From: Merdibacter sp965119685
Lineage (GTDB): Bacteria; Bacillota_I; Bacilli_A; Erysipelotrichales; Erysipelotrichaceae
Length of the DNA: 64,000 nt
Direction: 5' to 3'
NCBI GenBank assembly: GCA_965119685.1
Contig: OZ221971.1
Coordinates: 1,240,001-1,304,000 of the forward strand
Both the position numbers and the translations under genes were made by a program. The notes under the pieces were generated by a model. That model saw only the letters and a list, made by a program, of their open reading frames with translations. It made no database searches and was not told the DNA's origin. Every line of letters starts with the position of its first letter. The stretch's first letter is position 1. Below are positions 41,366 to 50,538 of the stretch, one piece after another.

Positions 41366-42976
41366 TTAAGAGTGCCGGCTGCTCTGGCGTTTCGCGGCGT
41401 TGATCAGCCCATAGAACAACGGGTGCGCCCGGTTCGGCCTGCTTTTAAACTCCGGATGATATTGCACGCCGATGAAGAACGGGTGATCGGGCAGCTCGAT
41501 CGTCTCGACGATGCGTCCATCGGGGGAGGTGCCGCTGATGATGAGTCCGGCCGCCTCCAGCGCTGCGCGGTATTCATTGTTGAACTCATAGCGGTGACGG
41601 TGCCGCTCCGCAATCTGTGCGCATCGGTAGCATTCCATCAGCTTGGTGTCGGGGACGATCTTGCAAGGGTAAGCGCCTAACCGCAGGGTGCCGCCCTTGT
41701 TCACACTGTCGTTTTGATCCGGTAAAAAGTCGATGACACGATGTGCGGCATCAACGTTAAACTCGCGGGAGTTGGCGTCGCTCCAGCCGCAGACGTGGCG
41801 GGCAAATTCAATGACGGCGATCTGCATGCCCAGACAGATGCCCAAATACGGCTTACGATACTTGCGGCAGTGCTGTGCCGCCAAGATCATTCCCTCGATG
41901 CCGCGCTCGCCAAAGCCGCCGGGGACCAGGATGCCATCGCAGGCACGCAGCCGTTCATCGACCGTCTCCTCTGTCAGTGTTTCGGAATCGATCCATTCGA
42001 TTGATACGCTGCACGCATTCGCATAGCCGCCATGGCGCAGCGCTTCGGCGACGGAGAGATACGCGTCATGCAGCAGGACATATTTGCCGACCAAGCCGAT
42101 CACCACCCGCTGATGACATTCCTGCACCTGCTTGAGCATGGCATTCCAATCATGTAAATCACAAGGCGGCGCGCTGAGATCGAGCTCCCGGCAGACGATG
42201 TCGGAAAAATGGTGCCGCTCCAGCATGATGACCGCCTCATAAAGCTGAGGAACCGTCAGATTTTCAATGACACAATCCTCCTTGACATTGCAAAAGAGTG
42301 CAATCTTCTTGAACACCGAGGCTTCCAGCGGGCGATCACAGCGCAAGACGATCAAATCCGGGTGAATGCCCATCCCTTGCAGCTCCTTGACCGAATGCTG
42401 GGTCGGCTTCGTCTTATGCTCATAGCTGCCGCTGAGATAAGGGACGAGGGTGACGTGAATGTAGAGTGCGTTCTTTTCGCCGACCTCTAAGCCAACCTGA
42501 CGGATCGCCTCTAAAAACGGCTGACTCTCGATGTCTCCGGTTGTGCCGCCGATCTCGGTGATGACGATGTCGGCGTCGCTCTTCTTGCCGACCTGATAGA
42601 TGAATGATTTGATCTCGTTAGTGATGTGAGGGATGACCTGTACCGTCTCACCCAGATATTCTCCGCTGCGCTCCTTGTTGAGTACGTTCCAATATACCTT
42701 GCCGGTCGTCAGGTTGGAGAACTGATTGAGATCCTCGTCGATGAAGCGCTCATAGTGCCCCAGATCGAGGTCGGTCTCCGCTCCATCCTCCGTGACGAAC
42801 ACCTCGCCGTGCTGATAAGGGCTCATCGTTCCGGGATCGACGTTGATATAAGGGTCCAGCTTCTGTGCGGCCACCTTATACCCGCGCGACTTGAGCAGTC
42901 TTCCTAAAGAAGCGGCGGTAATTCCTTTTCCTAATCCAGATACCACGCCGCCGGTCACAAAGATATATTTTGTCAT
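41366..42976 (-). CDS. pyrG: CTP synthase PyrG
   Basis: A complete 536-residue enzyme that aminates UTP to CTP with glutamine. The N-terminal synthetase domain begins MTKYIFVTGGVVSGLGKGI and includes KLDPYINVDPGTMSPYQHGE. The C-terminal class I glutaminase has the cysteine in LGICLGMQIAVIEF and the His-Glu pair in GVQYHPEF. Its start overlaps the ANTAR regulator stop by ATGA, placing it in the glnA operon. Confidence 0.97.
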   Translation of the reverse strand: MTKYIFVTGGVVSGLGKGITAASLGRLLKSRGYKVAAQKLDPYINVDPGTMSPYQHGEVFVTEDGAETDLDLGHYERFIDEDLNQFSNLTTGKVYWNVLNKERSGEYLGETVQVIPHITNEIKSFIYQVGKKSDADIVITEIGGTTGDIESQPFLEAIRQVGLEVGEKNALYIHVTLVPYLSGSYEHKTKPTQHSVKELQGMGIHPDLIVLRCDRPLEASVFKKIALFCNVKEDCVIENLTVPQLYEAVIMLERHHFSDIVCRELDLSAPPCDLHDWNAMLKQVQECHQRVVIGLVGKYVLLHDAYLSVAEALRHGGYANACSVSIEWIDSETLTEETVDERLRACDGILVPGGFGERGIEGMILAAQHCRKYRKPYLGICLGMQIAVIEFARHVCGWSDANSREFNVDAAHRVIDFLPDQNDSVNKGGTLRLGAYPCKIVPDTKLMECYRCAQIAERHRHRYEFNNEYRAALEAAGLIISGTSPDGRIVETIELPDHPFFIGVQYHPEFKSRPNRAHPLFYGLINAAKRQSSRHS

Positions 42977-43560
42977 ACGCTGCCTCCTTGTTGGTTTTCC
43001 TTGATGATCTGCTTAGCGATCTCATATTTGCTGCAACAGTGATCCATCGCCGTCTTTAACAGATAGCGGTGTGCTTCCTCCTCGCTGAATCCCCGCTTTT
43101 TGACTAACTGCCATTTCGCCTGATTGATCGTTTGAATCTCTTTCATCTTATCCTGCAATACCAGCGTTTCTCGGGCATAGCGCGTAAGGCGGGTCTGCGT
43201 GGTACAAAGCAGGGAGATGCTTTGCAAGAGCAGTCGGTGGGACAGGGGCTTTGCCAAGGCGGGGATACCGGTTTCCTCCATGCGCGCGGCAAAGGAATGG
43301 TAGAGGGAGGGGGGCATCAGCAGCAGGATGCCCAAGGCGCTTCGCTGGGCGATTTGGGCGGCAAAGCGAATGCCGCTTTCCTTTTCCAAAGGCATGTCGA
43401 TGATCAAAAGGTCGATGCCTCGCGAAGCGATCAGCCGTCTCGCCAAAGGAAGAGAGGAGGAGAAGAGAATTTCGCCAAAGCGCTCCCGCGGCAGCTGTTC
43501 ACGCAGCAGCTGTGCCAGCGCCTCACTTTGGGATAATACGAGAATGCAGTAAGCGCCCAT
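42973..43560 (-). CDS. ANTAR-domain RNA-binding antitermination regulator (receiver-like N-terminus)
   Basis: A 195-residue protein with a degenerate response-regulator domain (residues 1-115; LLIIDMPLEKESGIRFAAQI, LAKPLSH), a coiled-coil linker and a C-terminal ANTAR domain (about 130-188; KWQLVKKRGFSEEEAHRYLL, then SKYEIAKQIIKE). ANTAR proteins bind paired hexaloop RNA hairpins and prevent terminator formation. It lies between glnA and pyrG, the usual place for nitrogen-control ANTAR proteins. Likely targets are the leaders at 46519 and 44803. No partner sensor kinase is in the window. Confidence 0.88.
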   Translation of the reverse strand: MGAYCILVLSQSEALAQLLREQLPRERFGEILFSSSLPLARRLIASRGIDLLIIDMPLEKESGIRFAAQIAQRSALGILLLMPPSLYHSFAARMEETGIPALAKPLSHRLLLQSISLLCTTQTRLTRYARETLVLQDKMKEIQTINQAKWQLVKKRGFSEEEAHRYLLKTAMDHCCSKYEIAKQIIKENQQGGSV

Positions 43561-43590
43561 GGGGTCCCCCTCCTTTCTTCAAAGATGATG

Positions 43591-44787
43591 CTAACGATAC
43601 GCGCGCAGGATGGCAGATGGGAGATGGCGGGCGATGAATTCGCTGTTTTCCGCACACTCCCACGCTTCCTCACGATCCGCCGGCAGCGTCTGTAATTCCT
43701 TGCGCACCTGTGCACTGGCCGTATAGAGATTGCATGTCGTCGGTTTTGGCAATACCAGCTGCTGGCGAATGCCGTCTAATCCGGCGTAGATCAGCAGTGC
43801 GTAGCACAGATAGGGATTGGTCGTCGGATCGGGAGAGCGCAGCTCGATGCGCTCCCTGCTGCCCTTGACTGCCGGGATGCGCACGAGGGTGGAGCGGTTT
43901 TCATACGACCAGCTGACATAGCGCGGCGCTTTCTTTTCGCCTAAGCGACGATAGCTGTCCGCATGCGGGTTGAGAAAGAGCGTCATCTCGCGGATATGTG
44001 CTAAGATACCGGCTAAAAACGCATCCTTGCACGCTTTGTCCGTTTGCAGGGAGAGGTTGACATGCATACCGTTGCCCGCGTGTTCTTTCAGCGGCTTCGG
44101 TGTGAAATCTGCCTCTAATCCGTTGCCGGCGGCGACCATCTCCACCACCCAGCGAAAGGCAGCCGCCTGATCGCCCGCCGTCAGGGCGTCGCTGTAACGA
44201 AAGTCGATCTCATTTTGTCCCGGCCCCTCTTCATGATGGCTCGCTTCCGGCTGAATGCCCATCTCGATGAGGGTGAAACAGATCTCGCGGCGGATGTCCT
44301 CTCCCTGATCCTTAGGGGGAACGTCCATGTAGCCGGCCTGATCGAAAGGGATGCGCACCTCGCTGTCGCTTTCACTTCTTTCAAACAGATAGAATTCGAC
44401 CTCGGCGCCGATGTCGACGGCAATGCCCGCCTGCTTGGCCTCGGCGATCGCCTGCTTGAGCAGCCAGCGGCTGTCGCAGGCAAACTGCGTGCCATCGGGA
44501 TGACGGATGTCGCAGGTTAGGCGAATGACGCGCCCATCCATCGGCCGCCAAGGCAAAATGCAAAGCGTAGCGGGGTCGGGATGCAGAAACAGATCGCTTT
44601 TGCCCTCATCGCCAAACCCGGCGATGGCGCTGGCGTCAAAGGAAATCCCTTCGCGAAAAGCGCGGGGCAGCTCTTTTGGCAGAATTGAAATATTTTTTTG
44701 CACACCGAACACATCGTAGAAAGCGAGCTTGATAAACTTTACATTTTCCTCCTCCACAAAGGTGATGACATCTTCTTGTGAATACAT
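43591..44787 (-). CDS. glnA: Glutamine synthetase type I family protein, short C-terminus
   Basis: A 398-residue GlnA-like enzyme for ammonia assimilation. The beta-grasp start (EDVITFVEEENVKFIKLAFY, DVFGVQKN), substrate region GAEVEFYLF, EASHHEEGPGQNEIDF, NGMHVNLSL and SRERIELRSPDPTTNPYL carry the expected active-site residues. It ends at RHLPSAILRAYR, roughly 30-40 residues before most GlnA proteins, so the C-terminal helices and feedback-sensing tail are reduced. ATG 44787 follows GGGAGGGG; an upstream in-frame ATG (44862) lies in the leader hairpin. First gene of glnA-ANTAR-pyrG. Confidence 0.88.
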   Translation of the reverse strand: MYSQEDVITFVEEENVKFIKLAFYDVFGVQKNISILPKELPRAFREGISFDASAIAGFGDEGKSDLFLHPDPATLCILPWRPMDGRVIRLTCDIRHPDGTQFACDSRWLLKQAIAEAKQAGIAVDIGAEVEFYLFERSESDSEVRIPFDQAGYMDVPPKDQGEDIRREICFTLIEMGIQPEASHHEEGPGQNEIDFRYSDALTAGDQAAAFRWVVEMVAAGNGLEADFTPKPLKEHAGNGMHVNLSLQTDKACKDAFLAGILAHIREMTLFLNPHADSYRRLGEKKAPRYVSWSYENRSTLVRIPAVKGSRERIELRSPDPTTNPYLCYALLIYAGLDGIRQQLVLPKPTTCNLYTASAQVRKELQTLPADREEAWECAENSEFIARHLPSAILRAYR

Positions 44788-44802
44788 GGATACCCCTCCC
44801 GT

Positions 44803-44860
44803 CATAATAAAGAAAGCGCTCATCGTCGGGAAAAGACACTCTCCCCCTTTGATGAACGCC
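44803..44860 (-). promoter_or_regulatory. Terminator-like leader hairpin of glnA
   Basis: In the glnA leader, GGCGTTCATC (44851-44860) pairs with GATGAGCGCT (44815-44824) through wobbles, then UUCUUUAUU follows, just before the ribosome-binding site. This is an attenuator-like position. Confidence 0.45.
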
Positions 44861-44874
44861 ATTGCTCAATCAAT
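44861..44874 (-). promoter_or_regulatory. Hexaloop hairpin at the 5' end of the glnA leader
   Basis: ATTG-ATTGAG-CAAT gives a 4-bp stem and a hexanucleotide loop with A at position 1 and G at position 4, the signature of ANTAR target loops. It abuts the terminator-like hairpin. TTGACT at 44911-44916 with a -10 near 44882-44893 is the probable promoter. Confidence 0.4.
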
Positions 44875-44958
44875 TTCTAACACTATATTTTTACCAAAAA
44901 TGGATGAAAAAGTCAATGTGTAAATGGGAAATGGCGTGAAAGGCGATGTGATCGCCGG

Positions 44959-44988
44959 TTGACAGAAAGGGGGATTGTGCGCTAAACT
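44959..44988 (+). promoter_or_regulatory. Promoter of purF
   Basis: TTGACA, 18-bp spacer, TAAACT. A small palindrome GGCGAT-GTG-ATCGCC (44942-44956) lies directly upstream and may bind a regulator. Confidence 0.65.
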
Positions 44989-45017
44989 GCGCTCGTTGAT
45001 GAAAGCGAGGGATTTGG

Positions 45018-46394
45018 ATGTTTGATGAATTGCATGAGGAATGCGGCGTCTTCGGCGTCTATCAGGTAGCGCAGGCGGCGTCGCTCGCCTATTATGGACT
45101 GCACGCTTTGCAGCATCGCGGGCAGGAGGGGTGCGGCATTGCGGTGAGCGATGGCTGTGAGATGAAAAGCCATAAAGGGCGCGGCCTGATCAGCGAGGTG
45201 TTTCACGAGGAGCAGTTAGCGCGGCTCAAGGGAGAGATGGCGATCGGCCATGTGCGCTATTCGACAGCCGGGGGCAATCGTTTGGAAAATGTACAGCCCT
45301 TGCTCTCCATCTCGCATAAAGGGACGCTGGCCTTGGCGCATAACGGGCAGATCGTCAACGCCGTCAGCCTGCGCAACGCCTTGGAGGATGCCGGCAGCAT
45401 CTTTCAGGGAACCGCAGACAGCGAGATCATCCTGCATCTCATTCAGCGCCAGCAGGGGACGCTGTTAGAGAAGATCAAGGGCTGTGCTTTGCAGCTGGAG
45501 GGGGCGTTCGCTTTTTTGATCATGAGTGAAAACAGCATTTATGCCGTGCGCGATCCTTACGGTCTGCGGCCGCTGTCCTATGCGCGGGTACAAAACGGCT
45601 ATTGCATCAGCTCGGAGACGTGTACCTACGATGTCATCGGCGGAGGGCAGATCGTCGATGTGCTGCCGGGGGAGATCGTCAAGTTCTGCGACGGGCGCGT
45701 GGAGCACTTTCGCTATGCCCCGGCCAAGCACCCTGCGCTGTGTGCGATGGAGTACATCTACTTCTCCCGTCCCGACAGCGCGCTGGATGGGGTCAACGTC
45801 CACCAGTTTCGCAAGGAGAGCGGCAGGCTGCTCGCACAAAAGGATCAGGGCTTACAGGCGGACATCGTCATCGGCGTGCCGGATTCCTCCATCAGTGCGG
45901 CCAACGGCTATGCGGAGGCCAGCGGGATTCCCTATGAGATGGGACTGATCAAAAACCGCTATGTCGCCCGCACCTTTATTCAGCCCACCCAGCAGCTACG
46001 CGATCGCGGTGTGCGCATGAAGCTCTCCGCCATCCGCAGCATCGTCGAGGGCAAGCGCATCGTACTGATTGATGATTCCATCGTGCGCGGGACGACCTCT
46101 AAGCGCATTGTGCAGCTGCTGCGGGAAGCCGGGGCGAAAGAGATTCACATGCGCATCGCTTCGCCCCGGATCATCTGTCCCTGCTTCTATGGGGTGGATA
46201 CCTCGCGAAAAGAGGAGCTGATCGCCGCAAAAATGAGCGAAGCCCAGCTGTGCGCATATATCCAGGCGGATTCCCTGCGCTATTTAAGCGTCAGCGAGCT
46301 GTGTTCGATCATTGCGGGCGGCCTGTGCACCGCTTGCTTTGACGGCAATTATGTTACGCCGCTGTGCGATTTTGTACGGTGGCAGGAGGAGTGA
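45018..46394 (+). CDS. purF: Amidophosphoribosyltransferase PurF
   Basis: A 458-residue first enzyme of purine synthesis, making phosphoribosylamine from PRPP and glutamine. Eight residues precede the nucleophile Cys9 (EECGVFGVY), so a short propeptide is removed as in Bacillus. The PRPP loop is VLIDDSIVRGTTSKRIV. Cysteines in ALCAMEY, IICPCFYG and GLCTACFDG match the four that bind the 4Fe-4S cluster of the Bacillus-type enzyme. It stands alone between nitrogen genes, not in a pur operon, and has its own promoter. Confidence 0.96.
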   Translation: MFDELHEECGVFGVYQVAQAASLAYYGLHALQHRGQEGCGIAVSDGCEMKSHKGRGLISEVFHEEQLARLKGEMAIGHVRYSTAGGNRLENVQPLLSISHKGTLALAHNGQIVNAVSLRNALEDAGSIFQGTADSEIILHLIQRQQGTLLEKIKGCALQLEGAFAFLIMSENSIYAVRDPYGLRPLSYARVQNGYCISSETCTYDVIGGGQIVDVLPGEIVKFCDGRVEHFRYAPAKHPALCAMEYIYFSRPDSALDGVNVHQFRKESGRLLAQKDQGLQADIVIGVPDSSISAANGYAEASGIPYEMGLIKNRYVARTFIQPTQQLRDRGVRMKLSAIRSIVEGKRIVLIDDSIVRGTTSKRIVQLLREAGAKEIHMRIASPRIICPCFYGVDTSRKEELIAAKMSEAQLCAYIQADSLRYLSVSELCSIIAGGLCTACFDGNYVTPLCDFVRWQEE

Positions 46395-46438
46395 AGAAAG
46401 AAATTTTCAATAAAATGGAATTATTTTCAAAATAACGC

Positions 46439-46467
46439 TTGACATTTTCACCGCTTTGTTTCATAAT
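46439..46467 (+). promoter_or_regulatory. Promoter of glnN
   Basis: TTGACA, a 17-bp spacer and CATAAT. Transcription would start near 46474, giving a leader of about 145 nt. Confidence 0.75.
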
Positions 46468-46518
46468 GCAAGGCATGAACGATAGAGGTGGTTCTCCAGC
46501 GGCAAGCGTGCTAACGCA

Positions 46519-46560
46519 GGGGATGCATCCTCAAAAAGTGAACAACGGCAAAGGCGTCGT
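46519..46560 (+). promoter_or_regulatory. Tandem hexaloop hairpins in the glnN leader, candidate ANTAR target
   Basis: The first hairpin GGGG-ATGCAT-CCTC (46519-46532) and the second ACGGC-AAAGGC-GTCGT (46545-46560) both have six-nucleotide loops, 12 nt apart. The second loop has A1 and G4; the first has A1 only. The second stem uses the 5' strand of the downstream terminator, so the two structures exclude each other. Confidence 0.5.
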
Positions 46561-46599
46561 GTATCTTTCGGGTACGATTCGCCTCTGCCGTTCTTTTTT
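46544..46599 (+). terminator. Intrinsic terminator (attenuator) in the glnN leader
   Basis: AACGGCA-A-AGGCG-TCGT pairs with the sequence ending CGCCT-C-TGCCGTT (46580-46592), followed by six T residues at 46594-46599. It lies 20 bp before the glnN start, downstream of the promoter, so it must be bypassed for expression. Confidence 0.85.
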
Positions 46600-46619
46600 G
46601 TAAAAGGAGAGTGGAAGTT

Positions 46620-48713
<2,094 letters not shown>

Positions 48714-48726
48714 GTAAAGCGGGAAA

Positions 48727-48761
48727 GCGTGTATAAAAGCGCCGTCAGCGCTTTGACACGC
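48727..48761 (+). terminator. Hairpin after glnN
   Basis: GCGTGT/ACACGC encloses AAAGCG/CGCTTT, a stable stem without a T-run. It may act as a weak terminator or an RNA-stability element. Confidence 0.45.
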
Positions 48762-48890
48762 TGGCAGGTATGCATGTCTGTGGAAACGGCTGTCGTTTGC
48801 GATTCCTTGCAGGCAAAGCGTATGTGAATGGGGATGACTAAGCGCTGTGACATAACCTGCAGACATCGCTTGTAAAAAAGATAAGACGAT

Positions 48891-48915
48891 ACCGGCAGTC
48901 GTGGGGACTGCCGGT
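48891..48915 (+). promoter_or_regulatory. Leader hairpin upstream of asnB
   Basis: A perfect 10-bp stem ACCGGCAGTC/GACTGCCGGT with loop GTGGG, 24 bp before asnB. Only TT follows, so it is not a complete terminator. Confidence 0.45.
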
Positions 48916-48939
48916 TTGCGATACGAGGGGGAAGATACG

Positions 48940-50523
48940 ATGTGTTCGATTATGGGATATTGCCGCGAGGATGCGCCTCAAGAGGCATTTGCACAGGCGT
49001 TTGCCAAGACGAAGTCGCGGGGGCCGGATGACACGCGCATCCTTGCGGTGAAAAAGGGTTTGCTGGGATTTCACCGCTTGGCGATCATGGGATTAGACGA
49101 CAGCGGCATGCAGCCCTTTGTCAGGGGTGAGTCATCGCTTGTGTGCAACGGGGAGATCTATGGCTTTCGCCGCATGCGCGCATGGCTGGAGGAGATGGGA
49201 TATGTGTTTGTCAGCGACAGCGACTGTGAGATTTTACTGCCGCTGTATCAGCAGCTGGGCATGCGCATGTTTGCCAAGCTGGATGGCGAATTTGCCCTGA
49301 TTCTCTATGACGGCAGGCAGGAATGCTTCATCGCCGCCCGTGATCCCATCGGTATCCGTCCGCTGTATTATGGCTATGACGATAGTGGAGCGATTCTCTT
49401 TGCCAGCGAACCGAAAAATCTGATTTCACTGTGTGCGCAGGTACTGCCGTTTCCGCCGGGGCACTATTATGCCCATGGTGCGTTTCACTGTTACCGCGAT
49501 TTGTCGCAGGTCGCATCGTTTCACGACGAGGGCTTGGAAAATATCTGTGCGGGAATTCGCACCCGGCTCATCGCCGGCGTTCAAAAGCGCTTGGACGCCG
49601 ACGCGCCCTTGGGATTTTTGCTCAGCGGCGGGTTGGATTCCTCCCTGGTGTGCGCGATCAGTGCGCGTCTGCTCGATCAGAAGATTCGCACCTTTGCGAT
49701 CGGTATGGACACTGATGCCATCGATCTCAAATACGCACGGCAGGCAGCACAGGTGCTGCACAGCGAGCATCATGAGGTGATCATCACTAAGGAAGAGGTG
49801 ATCGCCGCCTTGCCAAGGGTGATCGAAGCGCTAGCTACCTATGACATCACGACGATCCGCGCCTCGATCGGCATGTATCTGCTGTGTGAATGGATTCACG
49901 CCCACAGCGATGTACGGGTCTTGCTTACCGGGGAGGTCTCCGATGAGCTCTTTGGCTATAAGTACACCGATTATGCGCCGGACGCTGAGGCGTTTCAAGC
50001 AGAGAGCGAGAAGCGCGTGCGCGAGCTGCACATGTATGACGTGCTGCGGGCGGATCGCTGTATCAGCGTGCATTCGATGGAGGCGCGCGTCCCTTTCGGC
50101 GATCTTGATTTTGTCGACTATGTCATGAGTATCGATCCCAAGCGCAAGCTCAATTGCTATGGCAAGGGAAAATATCTGCTGCGGCATGCCTTTGAGGGAG
50201 AGGGATTGCTGCCGCAGGCGCTGCTGATGCGTGAGAAAGCCGCGTTTTCCGATGCGGTGGGACACTCGCTACGCGATGAATTGCAGCGCTATGCGCAGCG
50301 CTGTTACAGCGATGAGGAATTTGAACGAAAGCGAGCGCGTTATTCGTTTGCCCAGCCCTTCACCAAGGAGAGCTTGCTGTATCGAGAGCTGTTTGAATCA
50401 TATTATCCAAGTCAGGCGCAGATGGTGAGCGGCTTTTGGATGCCCAATCCCGCATGGGAGGGGTGCGATGTCAGCGATCCCAGCGCCCGCGTGCTCGCCA
50501 ATTACGGCGACTCGGCTGTTTAG
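48940..50523 (+). CDS. asnB: Asparagine synthase B (glutamine-hydrolysing)
   Basis: A 527-residue enzyme making asparagine from aspartate, ATP and glutamine. The start at 48940 exposes the nucleophile Cys2 (MCSIMGYC), which fixes the start codon; a GAGGGGGAAG site precedes it. The N-terminal Ntn glutaminase shows KSRGPDDTRI and VCNGEIYGF. The PP-loop ATP site is LLSGGLDSSLVCAIS, and LLTGEVSDELFGYKY completes the synthetase domain. It is followed after 15 bp by gltB, so asnB-gltB-gltD form one operon. Confidence 0.95.
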   Translation: MCSIMGYCREDAPQEAFAQAFAKTKSRGPDDTRILAVKKGLLGFHRLAIMGLDDSGMQPFVRGESSLVCNGEIYGFRRMRAWLEEMGYVFVSDSDCEILLPLYQQLGMRMFAKLDGEFALILYDGRQECFIAARDPIGIRPLYYGYDDSGAILFASEPKNLISLCAQVLPFPPGHYYAHGAFHCYRDLSQVASFHDEGLENICAGIRTRLIAGVQKRLDADAPLGFLLSGGLDSSLVCAISARLLDQKIRTFAIGMDTDAIDLKYARQAAQVLHSEHHEVIITKEEVIAALPRVIEALATYDITTIRASIGMYLLCEWIHAHSDVRVLLTGEVSDELFGYKYTDYAPDAEAFQAESEKRVRELHMYDVLRADRCISVHSMEARVPFGDLDFVDYVMSIDPKRKLNCYGKGKYLLRHAFEGEGLLPQALLMREKAAFSDAVGHSLRDELQRYAQRCYSDEEFERKRARYSFAQPFTKESLLYRELFESYYPSQAQMVSGFWMPNPAWEGCDVSDPSARVLANYGDSAV

Positions 50524-50538
50524 AGGGAGGTTTGTGGA

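Noticed and set aside
44942..44956. Palindrome GGCGAT-GTG-ATCGCC as a terminator
   Set aside because: It lies upstream of the purF -35 and has no T-run; an operator is more plausible, and unproven.
48901..48939. N-terminal extension of asnB
   Set aside because: Class II amidotransferases need cysteine at position 2, which is met only by the start at 48940.
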